DNA from: a virus
Length of the DNA: 64,000 nt
IMG/VR virus record: IMGVR_UViG_3300028414_000009
Location: 1-64,000 of that record
Strand: one strand, 5' to 3'
A program made the translations under genes and the position numbers. The first letter of the stretch is position 1. Each line of letters starts with the position of its first letter. Of the stretch, positions 9,001 to 17,960 are shown one piece after another. The notes under the pieces were generated by a model. That model was not told where the DNA came from. It made no database searches and saw only the letters and a program-made list of their open reading frames with translations.

Positions 9001-9524
9001 AAAGCAGGATAATTAGTCAATGCTATGTCTAAATACTTATCTGTTCCTTTTTCAGATATTAATCTAATGTTAGAATCATGATAATTTGAATTCTTATTAA
9101 TTAATAAAACGCTATTTAGATACCCCGATATTAAATTTAAATCATTATACTCATCATCATTACTTGCATAACCTAATAATACGTTAGTTGGAGGGAAATT
9201 CACCTGTGTTGCTGGACCTGCCAGCTCATGTTCAGGTACTATAGTTTTAATATTAAGAGCTCCATTGTACCATATTGCTCCGTCTTTCCATTTTGAATTA
9301 TTAGAAGCGTCAGCAGGTCCTTGAAAACCCTGAGGACCGTCAATACCCTGAGGACCATCGTCACCAGTTGCACCCTGAAATCCCGTTTCACCAATAGAAC
9401 CAGTGGCTCCCATTGGTCCACCGCCATTAGCAACTAACTGATCAAAGTTATAATTAACTTTATCCAGTTTTTCCTGTTGTGTATCAGATTGTAGAATCTG
9501 CTTTAAATTAATAGGTATTGGCAT
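6042..9524 (-). CDS. Tail fibre with short collagen-like stem and collar-like domain
   Basis: 1160 residues. The N-terminus (1-35) resembles that of the neighbouring 1164-residue fibre (leucine-rich start, then DK.N.NF and an NGG turn) and may be the shared attachment module. Residues 36-71 are 12 Gly-X-Y triplets. At about 284-360 lies a tail-collar-like pattern: VPIGTIISFHY, then GWYLCNGQTW and VPNL, as in short tail fibres of the gp12 class. The rest is Asn/Ser/Thr/Gly/Trp-rich and beta-prone, probably receptor-binding modules. An octamer GATATATA lies 23 nt before the ATG. It is likely a trimeric adhesion fibre; the receptor cannot be read from the sequence. Confidence 0.75.
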   Translation of the reverse strand: MPIPINLKQILQSDTQQEKLDKVNYNFDQLVANGGGPMGATGSIGETGFQGATGDDGPQGIDGPQGFQGPADASNNSKWKDGAIWYNGALNIKTIVPEHELAGPATQVNFPPTNVLLGYASNDDEYNDLNLISGYLNSVLLINKNSNYHDSNIRLISEKGTDKYLDIALTNYPALSSIGEQSVLEFKFASSVAAGEYRWNADTYIINDVNDNEMMSMDAINGVKFTGSFLSTNDAIFTGSIFKINNSYVGGTTNTNPDVDKIAVALDNTGTIGFKEASEIGASVPIGTIISFHYDTYIDVSNFTQNQTINLNSDPSTIDIVVGRGVAGTQYEGWYLCNGQTWKNSNINYTVPNLNSFSFNFTTNVGQITSLSGASRPNFIGGGLFTFSQDANSIEYDITVDSTEAWVSETSTNSNYATTEYAVVKTPQLIYLGASDLYYNVTGPAPLTFPAMYSKLLDNNSTTYNDAVFPNSPDEAGADRWREINLVDANGYQGNSIIVGQPLQSAGREIKNTTTGTWSAGSTSDVQLEYGQVNIFDLRLTARGKDTSWSSNPSPESPPNCNTEREAESYSWFTDWSERWNGNTSTTSAWNYVGEFNPSSTSSYYEGQIFSYQNNFYTVSPGQSSMGIDPVALNITDPSAHIVATGSSWEKGGNSWYGTPRYFYRLPKVEDPEEESWHYSPMNQSNSPSNSAPPPNNRFSLTLTGGRGGYGDWATNTSDGAIVRPISGSPGQFEPVWPSLYEQANSTTANALTSGELYDQQGRWTWPAEVFLDIYNDIGQTVAMVQVPIITRWNKGIIEDLYDSLTIDPTTDFPQYSMPYNYTEGTNHWNTAATIGTQVGPTISGPGGTIEKMYSGGWENPGTGVLSGEDWDYWYTGQNDTEFRRYQRVEFKILVSPSVSNDIYSYLDNNPGSTIKFRTAWWSDKIQDGTEDYLDPDTDNGIYNGGGSPDYSSSAWNRQPAGMGYDPSVCVQNYNPPTSALQIQGGSTFNLDDYSFGAGNGSDQVQYITNDATQTPIVISGTSQNTGNGTRYTATVNPPNINTGIGTIDIQSVTACSQLGMGYTTNDLVIQHSAGNSTQITYTGSLTTATCPSLCESHVVTAGTNSSSLYSYEDCNGVIQFDTILVNGPSQTFCAAIGSVIITTPSSGASVSLGGMLRCD

Positions 9525-9547
9525 TACTTAAATCTTTATTTATTTAG

Positions 9548-9555
9548 TATATATC
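9548..9555 (-). promoter_or_regulatory. Candidate promoter octamer (GATATATA)
   Basis: Exact octamer copy 23 nt upstream of the 1160-residue fibre start, in the gap between the two fibre genes. Confidence 0.4.
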
Positions 9556-9576
9556 TTTAATTTCTAGAACTAATTA

Positions 9577-12500
9577 TTACTGGACCTTTTCCTCTAGCTC
9601 TTCAACATTATGGCATAAAATACCGTCTGCAATATAAACATCTTCATTTTCAACATCAATAGAATATGTGTTAACCGTTTTGTGAATAGTTTCATTAGAG
9701 TTAACTCTTGTCCATTTTTCATTAACATATATCATGTCGGTCGTATCAATATAAAGAGCCTGTTTAAAGAATATTTCTCCATCTGGTCTTTTTATTAATA
9801 TAGGGTGTTCGTTTGTTATTTTAGTTAATCCGTTATTAATATCTTGATAGTTCTTATAAGTTCCTTTTATTATTCTGACTATTTTAGCAGATGACTTAGG
9901 AGCCCTGAATTCCATCGCATTAGTTTTAAAATTTCTCCATTCACCACTATCGCTTAATCCTTTTATATCAAACGAATCTAATACATCTCCTACTTTTAAG
10001 TTTTCAACTAATTTAGTAGTTCCATTTGCCATACTAATTACAGTACCTTCAACGTGACATGGATCAATGGAAATTCCTATAGTAGTATCGCTAGCGAGTT
10101 CATTCAATGTACCACTATAATCAAAATCTAAGTCCAATATTTCACTAGGCTCTTCTATTGGCGTCATGATACTTAGTGATACATAATTGTCACCTGGGTT
10201 GAAACTTACACTAGCCCAATTCATGCTGTTGCTAGGATCCTCTATAGTAAAATTAGAAGAACTAAGCTGGGATGGAGATATGCCACTAAGCGTAAAATAA
10301 ACATTTCCATTACCTCCTCCACCGAAATAATTAAGTGTATTATTGGTATTTCCGTCATCCCAGTCAAATATAACACCGGATGGACTTCCTCCCGAGCATT
10401 CTGTCGGATTAGTGGCAGTTGCTTGACTATTTGAATCAATAGCTTTATAATGTTCACCTGTATATCCTGATGTACCAGAGTCTCCAGTCCAGTCGGCTAT
10501 TTTTATCGAGATGTTTGTTCCTGGAATAAAGGTATCTGATTTTAATAATGTAAGTGGATATTTTCCAAGATTAGCGATTGAACTATAAAGAACTGTGTTA
10601 GAACTCTGGTCTTGTCTTACGTATATTTGGTTTGACAACCATGACGAAACTCTACCTTCATTCTCGGCATTTGAATTAGATGCACCTAAATTCGTTACGC
10701 GCCATGATCCAGGGTTTTCTCCTAATTCAAACATATCAGAAGAATAAAATATATCATTACCTGAAGTTGCATCACATGCCGTAGTAGCACCTATTCCAAG
10801 AGAAAGGTCTCCACTCGACCATTGTACAAATCTAGATTTTATAACATCTCCTTTAAATTCATTATCATTTGCTGACCAATATTTTCTCCATGCCATATAT
10901 AATCCAGAATCTATTGTTAACATACCACCGAAGCCAAAATTAACCAGATACGTATCCGTATTTGGTACACTCCTATACCAACCATCAGTTAATTGATCTA
11001 TGGTATTATTTCCATCATTACGTTTCCATATATGTGAAGTATTTTCATAATCTTTAAAATCACTAGAAGATCCCACGACATCTGGATGATTGTCTATTTT
11101 ATTAGAAATAAATACTTTTTCCAAAGAAGTGCCGGCTGGCCATCCAGTAAACCCGGTTACATCTGCCTCTGTCATTGTTACAGGAGGGAGCAGTCCGTTA
11201 TTAGAAATACCAATGCTAGAATACGTACCGTCAACTCCATTTACACTTTCAGAATACATCATCCAGCATTCTTTAGGCTCTGTTTCTAAAGCGTCATCTG
11301 AAGATATCCCAACACCATTAATATATTTTCTTGCATAGCCCCATCCATTCTGTCCACCAGATTCTCTAGCTAACCATCCGTCTGCTAATTCCTGTCCGTT
11401 TGAATAGCATCTTACATTACCATTTGCAAAATTATTATCGTTATTCCAATAAGCATCTAATTGAGCTCCATCACTTGGAGCACCGTCTGCCGTCCATTGT
11501 ATTGTTTCTGGGTTTAATGTAGTTGCATATTGCATTGCAATATCTATGTTAGTGCTGTACGTGCCTGGTGCGATAGTATTTGAATCCATAGATCCTGTCA
11601 TCGCGTGATATTGTAATTGTATATTAGAAGAGCTGGTAGAGGCGGCGGCCGTACTCCACTTATAATCATATTCTTTCAAATAAATTATACTAATTTGTTC
11701 TCCCATTATGATATGCTCAGAAGGCGCAAACTGTATATTTTCATTGTCATATATTCTTACATCTTCTGTACTATTATCAAAAGAATGTGATATGACATTA
11801 GGGTTTAATCCAGAACCATCGAGACCCAATGCACTAACTCCTCCTGAAAAAAGTATATTACCATTATATGTGGCTAAGCTACCTCCACTTGTACTGCCTG
11901 ATAAATCTCCCGTTAAACCTGCTATATTAGTAATATCCCAGTCAAACCCGTTTAAGTTAGGTGTATCGTATGCTACGATTCCTCCATCACCCCATGTTTC
12001 TCCATTACATAAGTACCATCCTGCATAAAGCCCGGTTGGTTTACCTGATCCGAAGTTTGTTTTAATTACTTCATCTCCGTCTACAATTAACATAGGCCCT
12101 GTCTCGGCATCCGATAGATTAAAGTTCTCTTCACCAAAGAAGGTATCACTGGGTATTCTTATTATAGATCCCACGGGGAATACTTGAAACATGTTAAAAA
12201 CATCTTCCCATTCAACTCTTCCCTGTGTGTCGTGTGATTTTAGTAATTTATTTAAACTTGGAGAGTGATTAGAATACTTTATCTCCCCTACTTTAAATTC
12301 TATTACACTACCCGGCGAGGTTGCATCTACATTAAGTTCATACGGAATTACGGATTCGGCACCTAATACGTTTTGAATGGTTCCATTAAAATAAAACCTA
12401 TTGTCTCTATCAAATTTTATAGCAAATTTATTATTTACGTGATCAGCATTGATATCCGGAGTAAATGTTAAAACAGGAAATTCAATATTATTACTATCTT

Positions 12501-13071
12501 CTTCTATTTTTAATCCAATATTATATGACTTATCGAGATGTTTATCTTCTGCAAATATGATAGAATTCTGAGGAGATGGAGTGGGGTTATTGGGGCTTGA
12601 ACCGGTTGAAGCTTCTGTTATAATATTTAATGTTCCGCTCTTCGAAGCACTGACAGGCTCTGTTGATAATTCACCATAATAAGGACTTATTAATTCCCCA
12701 TTGCTATCTAAATGAGCCGATGCACCAATTGCTAATGTAACCGTTCCACTCTGATTAACAGCAACGGAAGGATATATTACCCTTTGTGTTGGATTATTAT
12801 CATCTGTTATCTCTTGTGATTTCCAAGTTCCACTTGACTCTGGTCCTATCATACCCTGTGTTCCACGTGGTCCCTCAGTTCCTTGTAGACCGTCTTCACC
12901 CTTATCACCATCTTCACCATTTGGTCCTTCAATTCCTACAGGGCCACTTGGCCCTCCGTTTTTCATTAGTCTAAAATTAAAATTAATTTTATCAATTTTA
13001 TCCTTTGACCACCATTCACTACTGTTAGGATCTAGATCACTCTTAAAAAGTTCTTTGATTCTTATGTTCAT
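9577..13071 (-). CDS. Tail fibre with collagen-like stem, collar-like domain and C-terminal Hint domain
   Basis: 1164 residues, a paralogue of the next fibre at its N-terminal end. Residues 40-78 form 13 Gly-X-Y triplets. A collar-like domain at about 298-380 has FPVGSIIRIP, GWYLCNGETWG and TPNLNGFDW. A long Ser/Asn/Gly-rich beta region follows. Residues 1005-1155 are a Hint (hedgehog/intein) domain: C1005 starts CHVEGTVISMANGTTK, a block-B-like ITNEHPILI follows, and the end is GILCHN. Only nine residues follow (VEELEEKVQ). The +1 residue is Val, not Cys/Ser/Thr, so ligation of flanks is unlikely, and self-cleavage or thioester chemistry is more plausible. This suggests that the mature fibre is shortened or covalently linked at its C-terminus. 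A homing-endonuclease insert is absent. Confidence 0.8.
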   Translation of the reverse strand: MNIRIKELFKSDLDPNSSEWWSKDKIDKINFNFRLMKNGGPSGPVGIEGPNGEDGDKGEDGLQGTEGPRGTQGMIGPESSGTWKSQEITDDNNPTQRVIYPSVAVNQSGTVTLAIGASAHLDSNGELISPYYGELSTEPVSASKSGTLNIITEASTGSSPNNPTPSPQNSIIFAEDKHLDKSYNIGLKIEEDSNNIEFPVLTFTPDINADHVNNKFAIKFDRDNRFYFNGTIQNVLGAESVIPYELNVDATSPGSVIEFKVGEIKYSNHSPSLNKLLKSHDTQGRVEWEDVFNMFQVFPVGSIIRIPSDTFFGEENFNLSDAETGPMLIVDGDEVIKTNFGSGKPTGLYAGWYLCNGETWGDGGIVAYDTPNLNGFDWDITNIAGLTGDLSGSTSGGSLATYNGNILFSGGVSALGLDGSGLNPNVISHSFDNSTEDVRIYDNENIQFAPSEHIIMGEQISIIYLKEYDYKWSTAAASTSSSNIQLQYHAMTGSMDSNTIAPGTYSTNIDIAMQYATTLNPETIQWTADGAPSDGAQLDAYWNNDNNFANGNVRCYSNGQELADGWLARESGGQNGWGYARKYINGVGISSDDALETEPKECWMMYSESVNGVDGTYSSIGISNNGLLPPVTMTEADVTGFTGWPAGTSLEKVFISNKIDNHPDVVGSSSDFKDYENTSHIWKRNDGNNTIDQLTDGWYRSVPNTDTYLVNFGFGGMLTIDSGLYMAWRKYWSANDNEFKGDVIKSRFVQWSSGDLSLGIGATTACDATSGNDIFYSSDMFELGENPGSWRVTNLGASNSNAENEGRVSSWLSNQIYVRQDQSSNTVLYSSIANLGKYPLTLLKSDTFIPGTNISIKIADWTGDSGTSGYTGEHYKAIDSNSQATATNPTECSGGSPSGVIFDWDDGNTNNTLNYFGGGGNGNVYFTLSGISPSQLSSSNFTIEDPSNSMNWASVSFNPGDNYVSLSIMTPIEEPSEILDLDFDYSGTLNELASDTTIGISIDPCHVEGTVISMANGTTKLVENLKVGDVLDSFDIKGLSDSGEWRNFKTNAMEFRAPKSSAKIVRIIKGTYKNYQDINNGLTKITNEHPILIKRPDGEIFFKQALYIDTTDMIYVNEKWTRVNSNETIHKTVNTYSIDVENEDVYIADGILCHNVEELEEKVQ
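9607..10059 (-). other. Hint (intein-like) autoprocessing domain within the fibre gene
   Basis: Encodes residues 1005-1155 of the 1164-residue fibre. Splicing-type blocks visible are the N-terminal Cys with G-T-x-I, the KVGD turn in ENLKVGDVLDSF, the TxxHP-like NEHPI, and the C-terminal HN. The size, 151 residues, is that of an intein without endonuclease or a bacterial intein-like domain. The residue after HN is Val. Confidence 0.8.
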
Positions 13072-13073
13072 TT

Positions 13074-16000
13074 TTATGCAATTATTTTAGAATGGACCCT
13101 CAAATTATATCGATACCCTGGTTTTTTATTATATATTAATCTGAAATTTAAAGGCTTTTCAGCGAAACTTCTGATTTCAAAATTAGTAAGTTCAAAAAAC
13201 CCATCAGATGTAATATCTTCTATATTAGTTACGCTTTCCAATTCACTATATTTAGATTGATTTATATCATCACTTGGAAGATACCCTGCTATTTCAGTTC
13301 CATATACCTTTATTTGATCTATTATAAATCTAGGTATAATGTTTTCTTCAATGTATATTGTTGAATCATCTTCCAATGTTGTTTTATCTCCATACGAATA
13401 TTCAGAAGTAGCGTACCTTGAATAATACGCAGTTATATTTTCTTCTTTTAATTTTCTTACAATAGAATTAGCGATGTAGAAGTCAATGTGAATTTTTTGA
13501 GAATCTTCAAAAATATAAGCACCATCATCTTCTCTTTCATCATATCTAATTACATCTAACGCTTGAAGAGATCTTACTCTTTTTAAATTGTATGAAGTTA
13601 TATCATATTCATTTTTAACTTTCATTATTGTAGATGCAAAGAAAGATCTTTCTTCTATAGGGCTTAATGTTCCATGGACTTCCTTTGATCTATTTGTTCC
13701 ACCAAAGGACCTTGTATAATAGTCTTTAGCATATTTACTCTTAAATAGGTTTAAATCTTTTTTATCTATTGCTATTTCTCCAATTAATGGATATAGGGGT
13801 AGTTTATCTGATTCTTGACTTAGTTTAATAACCTTCGGCTGTAATTCATTTACTTTATGAAAGAAAAAGTTATTGATAATTCCGTAATTTTCATCAACTC
13901 CTAAATTAGAATTAAACATACAATTTACTCCTATCAGTCTGTTGTATTTTTTCAACCTGTTCTCTTGCTCTTCATTAAAAGAATCTAAGGTATTTCTAAA
14001 TTTATAATTGCCATAGGGAGATGAAAAAGTTACAACATCTTTAAATAAAGGATCATAGCTACCGTTCATTCTTTTAAGAGTAGTGTAATATCCACCATCT
14101 TCTCTTGCAACCAGATTATAACCTATATTATCATTATTTAATTTAAATGCCTTAGGTTTATCATCATCTATTTCTATGTCTAAAATTGAGGTTTTTACAA
14201 ACTCAACACCGCTTTGTATTTCTAAACAAAACTGACCTGACTCTATATCTCCATTCTCTAGAATAGTAGTATACGTTATATCTCTATGTGTATTAATTCT
14301 ATCTGCAAATCCAAATGAAGAAACGTCTTGTAATGCATTATCCCATGCCTTTTTACCACCGTTATAATATTTAAGAGGTATAATGTTAGGAATCGTAGTT
14401 GGATCGTCATAGGGTACATCTAAATCCTGATAATATTCTCCAGTCTGCTGATTTAATACCCATAGGTAAGGAAGACCTTTAACTATTATTTGTGAATCGT
14501 CTATCACCGAAACAACCTGTAAAGAATAAGTTTCATTTCCACTTTCAAATAATATATATGAATATTGCTCATCTATTTTAAAAATGTCTTGTGTAAATTT
14601 AGGTGTATTTTCGCCAACTGATTGCACCGAAGCTTCCACTATCGTTGTAATTTCAGGATCTTCAGTATTCCATACTGTTACTGAGCTACCTCCAAACTCT
14701 AAGAAACCTCTAATATTACTATCAAGTATTTCTCCTTCATTTAAAAGGTCATTTAAATTATATAACAAATATCTGTCTAATTGTGATATATCATTTGTAG
14801 GAACTTGTAAATTTATAAGAATGCTAATAGTTTTAAATTTATTATTTCTTACAACCTCTATATCTACTCCCGTGTTGTTTATTTCGTCGTTAGAAGTATA
14901 GTTAAGTATTGTTGCAACTTTAAAATCATTTACATCAGACGAAGATTTAAAAGATATCGGGCTAGTCGATAAAAATTCAGTTCTATCTTTATAAATATAT
15001 CTTAATCCTTTAAAAACTGTAGATGAAAAATTAACAGAATCTCCACCTTGCATTTTAGTGTACATTTTAAGTGGGGTTGAATTAACCCATTCACCGGGTT
15101 CAATTGTCGCTAGACCTGAGCTATCATTTTGATGAGCACCTGTATAGTTTAATATAGTTGAAAAATAATCAAAGTCAGTGCTTTTTAAATTTGCGACTAA
15201 TTCTGAATAAGGCTTTTCGTACCCTTCATAGACATAATCCATAAGTAATGGAATACTGCTAGGTTCTAATAAATATGTAGGAATATTATGTATATAGAAG
15301 TGTTCCATATTTAGTTTTTCAGCTGATCTTTCTGAAAGTTTAGTAATATCAGCTGATAAATTATTTACACCGAATGCTTCATTGGTGTTTAGGATGTATG
15401 ATAAATTTCTAGAGTTAGTAGAATCTTTTAAATTAAATTTACATATAGTAGGTACGACTCTTGAATTAACACTCGTCTCCTTTAATGAGTTCTCCTTTAA
15501 CCTATCATATTCATTAATGATTTCTGTATCTATAAAATCACTTTCAACTATATCATCTCTAATAATACTAGATAAAGATTTAAACTTAAATAATTGACTA
15601 TTACCAGGACCCGGTTTAAATATAAAATCTTCATAGATATCAGCAACGTTAGACTGGTTGAAAAAATAATTAGCAGATGCTAAATCCTTCGTGATTATTT
15701 TAGTAAAGAACATCGTACCCATTGATGTATAGATTACATCTTTTACCTCTGTCCATTCCTGTTCACCAGGATTACCTACCGTATCGACCTTTACAAAGTC
15801 TCCTTTTTTAATAAATTCACTAACGTCTATATCATGTATTAATATATAAGGATCTGCTCCAGGAAAAGGTTGGTCATTGGCTTCGAGGACGTAAATGGAA
15901 GAAACATTTGCTACTCCAAACGAAGCTTCATCATTCTTATATTGCATGCTCTCTAAAACTAAAAAGTCTATTTTAGAATTTGAAGTATCGTAGAAATCAA

Positions 16001-17903
16001 AATTAAAATCCTTGAAATCATACGCTGAAAACTTTCCAAAGGGAGTATCATAGGTTTCATAACTTGTAATCACATTGTCCATTGAAAAAACCACCGGTTT
16101 TTGAAAAATAACTCTAAAGTTTTCTGAATAAGGATCTTTTATTATTTCTATAATCCTAACATAGTTATCCTTATTAAGTTCTTTAATAAAATACCCTACC
16201 TGTAGGTTTCCTATTTCGTTAGGGGATATTAATACACCCTGATTAACAGAACATCCACCAATCATAGTGTAAATTTCATAGTCTCCTAATTGCAATCCAC
16301 CCGTAACAGTTCCACCTTCACTTATAAAGTCGTTATACTTATTTGAAAATGCAAGATTTGCGTCGGTTGAACTTTGCATATCGATAAAGGGGTTCGGATT
16401 AGATGAACTAATACCAAATACAGTTGTATTCTTATTCCTTCCCTGTGAGTAGTCATCTATGATCACCCTGTTCTTTATAGAGCTAGCATTATACGGTATA
16501 ACTTCTGCATTTCTAATCGCCGCTGCAAGTGCTGCTGCTATTTGAGAAGTATTACCTATTGCAGAATATCTATTTTCTTGAAATGTTCCAATTGGAAGAG
16601 AAGTGTCTGCGATTAAAACAAAATCACCCAAATTAAAGTTTTCAATACTTATCTCGAGCAAGTCTCCTAAAAATACTTTATCATTATCAGAAGGCTGGTC
16701 TATTATATTTAATTCTATAAAACCATTAAATGGTGTTTTGTTTATTACGGGGGTGTTAAACTCTGTTTGTTTTTTATTTACAAAAATAGAAGAGTCTCCA
16801 TTATATGATGTTAGTATTTGGTTTTTTTCTATTCTAGTCTTTCTAAATCTATTTAAAACGTTATGATATTTATTATTAATATCTTTTACCCATCCAAGAA
16901 TCGGCTGGGTGTAATCCTTTATAGATGGTAATTTATCTAATTCGTCAGACGATGAATTGCTTATATCTAAATTTAAGTGTCCTATTGAATTTACAGAATT
17001 GACAACTACAGTTCCTTCTTGATGTTCATCTACGAAAATTCCAAAATATCTATAAACATTATAGTCGTCGGCTTCATTATCGTCAAATAAAAATTCTAAA
17101 TTAATTATATTGTGAGAAACAATTCCGTTTCTTTCAAAGCTAGTTGTTAATGTATTATTAGCTAAAATTTCGGGAAGGTCTTCTTTAACGTAATCATCAT
17201 CTATATAATCTGACTTTTCAACAAAGCCACCTAACATTACGTCTATTCCGTTAAAGGAAGTAGGATCATCCAGTTCAAAATTAAAATCAATATGCGACTT
17301 AGGAATTAAGGGATTAGATACGTGACTATTTAGATATCTCCCTAGCTTAGAGTTATTAGTCATATCATACGATTTTATTAAAGTCGCATTAGATAACATT
17401 TCTTGAATTCTAGAATTTTGACTAGGATCATCTTCTAAAGATTTTTCTTTAAAATCTACATCTTTAATTCTATAAATTATAAATTTTTCAGGAACACTTT
17501 CTTCTAACCATATTGGAGCAAATATTCTATATTGCTCGTCATAGGCCTTTGTATAATTGAATGAAGCTCCGTAATTATATAGGTTTTCATATTGTGTAGA
17601 ATAGTCTTTAGAAACACTTAGATCTGTAAATTCCCTACCGACCTGATATCTTTCATCTTTACTTAATCTTCCGTAAAACTGAGCAACGTCCCTACAATAT
17701 TCACCTGAACTAGAAATAGGATATTTCTGATATTCATACTGCGATAGAGTTCTATTTGCCTTGATTGAGCTTAAATAGATATCTCCCTCTTCGTCAGTAA
17801 TTAATTTGACATTAGAAGTTAACTTGGGGTTAGTTCTTAATAGGGCAAAGGACTTATCCTTATACGAAATACCTTCTGCTTGTGTGTTAATCGTTATCGC
17901 CAT
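13074..17903 (-). CDS. Very large virion structural protein (1609 residues)
   Basis: Not recognised by family. It is the longest protein of the window, mixed alpha/beta, rich in Asp, Asn, Ser, Tyr and Lys, with no membrane segment or enzyme motif seen. The N-terminus (MAITINTQAEGISYKDKSFA) has no signal peptide. It lies between the Hint fibre (2-nt gap) and another giant tail gene in the block downstream of the gp25-gp6-gp7 wedge genes, where T4 carries peripheral wedge genes 8-12. A role in the outer baseplate or fibre network is therefore likely but inferred from position. A GATATATA octamer lies 28 nt upstream of the ATG. Confidence 0.65.
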   Translation of the reverse strand: MAITINTQAEGISYKDKSFALLRTNPKLTSNVKLITDEEGDIYLSSIKANRTLSQYEYQKYPISSSGEYCRDVAQFYGRLSKDERYQVGREFTDLSVSKDYSTQYENLYNYGASFNYTKAYDEQYRIFAPIWLEESVPEKFIIYRIKDVDFKEKSLEDDPSQNSRIQEMLSNATLIKSYDMTNNSKLGRYLNSHVSNPLIPKSHIDFNFELDDPTSFNGIDVMLGGFVEKSDYIDDDYVKEDLPEILANNTLTTSFERNGIVSHNIINLEFLFDDNEADDYNVYRYFGIFVDEHQEGTVVVNSVNSIGHLNLDISNSSSDELDKLPSIKDYTQPILGWVKDINNKYHNVLNRFRKTRIEKNQILTSYNGDSSIFVNKKQTEFNTPVINKTPFNGFIELNIIDQPSDNDKVFLGDLLEISIENFNLGDFVLIADTSLPIGTFQENRYSAIGNTSQIAAALAAAIRNAEVIPYNASSIKNRVIIDDYSQGRNKNTTVFGISSSNPNPFIDMQSSTDANLAFSNKYNDFISEGGTVTGGLQLGDYEIYTMIGGCSVNQGVLISPNEIGNLQVGYFIKELNKDNYVRIIEIIKDPYSENFRVIFQKPVVFSMDNVITSYETYDTPFGKFSAYDFKDFNFDFYDTSNSKIDFLVLESMQYKNDEASFGVANVSSIYVLEANDQPFPGADPYILIHDIDVSEFIKKGDFVKVDTVGNPGEQEWTEVKDVIYTSMGTMFFTKIITKDLASANYFFNQSNVADIYEDFIFKPGPGNSQLFKFKSLSSIIRDDIVESDFIDTEIINEYDRLKENSLKETSVNSRVVPTICKFNLKDSTNSRNLSYILNTNEAFGVNNLSADITKLSERSAEKLNMEHFYIHNIPTYLLEPSSIPLLMDYVYEGYEKPYSELVANLKSTDFDYFSTILNYTGAHQNDSSGLATIEPGEWVNSTPLKMYTKMQGGDSVNFSSTVFKGLRYIYKDRTEFLSTSPISFKSSSDVNDFKVATILNYTSNDEINNTGVDIEVVRNNKFKTISILINLQVPTNDISQLDRYLLYNLNDLLNEGEILDSNIRGFLEFGGSSVTVWNTEDPEITTIVEASVQSVGENTPKFTQDIFKIDEQYSYILFESGNETYSLQVVSVIDDSQIIVKGLPYLWVLNQQTGEYYQDLDVPYDDPTTIPNIIPLKYYNGGKKAWDNALQDVSSFGFADRINTHRDITYTTILENGDIESGQFCLEIQSGVEFVKTSILDIEIDDDKPKAFKLNNDNIGYNLVAREDGGYYTTLKRMNGSYDPLFKDVVTFSSPYGNYKFRNTLDSFNEEQENRLKKYNRLIGVNCMFNSNLGVDENYGIINNFFFHKVNELQPKVIKLSQESDKLPLYPLIGEIAIDKKDLNLFKSKYAKDYYTRSFGGTNRSKEVHGTLSPIEERSFFASTIMKVKNEYDITSYNLKRVRSLQALDVIRYDEREDDGAYIFEDSQKIHIDFYIANSIVRKLKEENITAYYSRYATSEYSYGDKTTLEDDSTIYIEENIIPRFIIDQIKVYGTEIAGYLPSDDINQSKYSELESVTNIEDITSDGFFELTNFEIRSFAEKPLNFRLIYNKKPGYRYNLRVHSKIIA

Positions 17904-17931
17904 TTATAAATAGACTCTATTTTTGTTAGAG

Positions 17932-17939
17932 TATATATC
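17932..17939 (-). promoter_or_regulatory. Candidate promoter octamer (GATATATA)
   Basis: Exact octamer copy 28 nt upstream of the 1609-residue gene start. A weak 5-bp inverted repeat (CTCTA/TAGAG) lies between it and the ATG. Confidence 0.4.
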
Positions 17940-17960
17940 TTGCTTAGTTACAGCGAGATA

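Noticed and set aside
9607-10059. Functional splicing intein in the fibre gene
   Set aside because: The residue after HN is Val, and a nine-residue C-extein is too small to be a meaningful spliced product.
11090-12028. Several plus-strand frames of 60-106 residues inside tail genes
   Set aside because: They are opposite to strong minus-strand genes and have no starts, neighbours or recognisable products.
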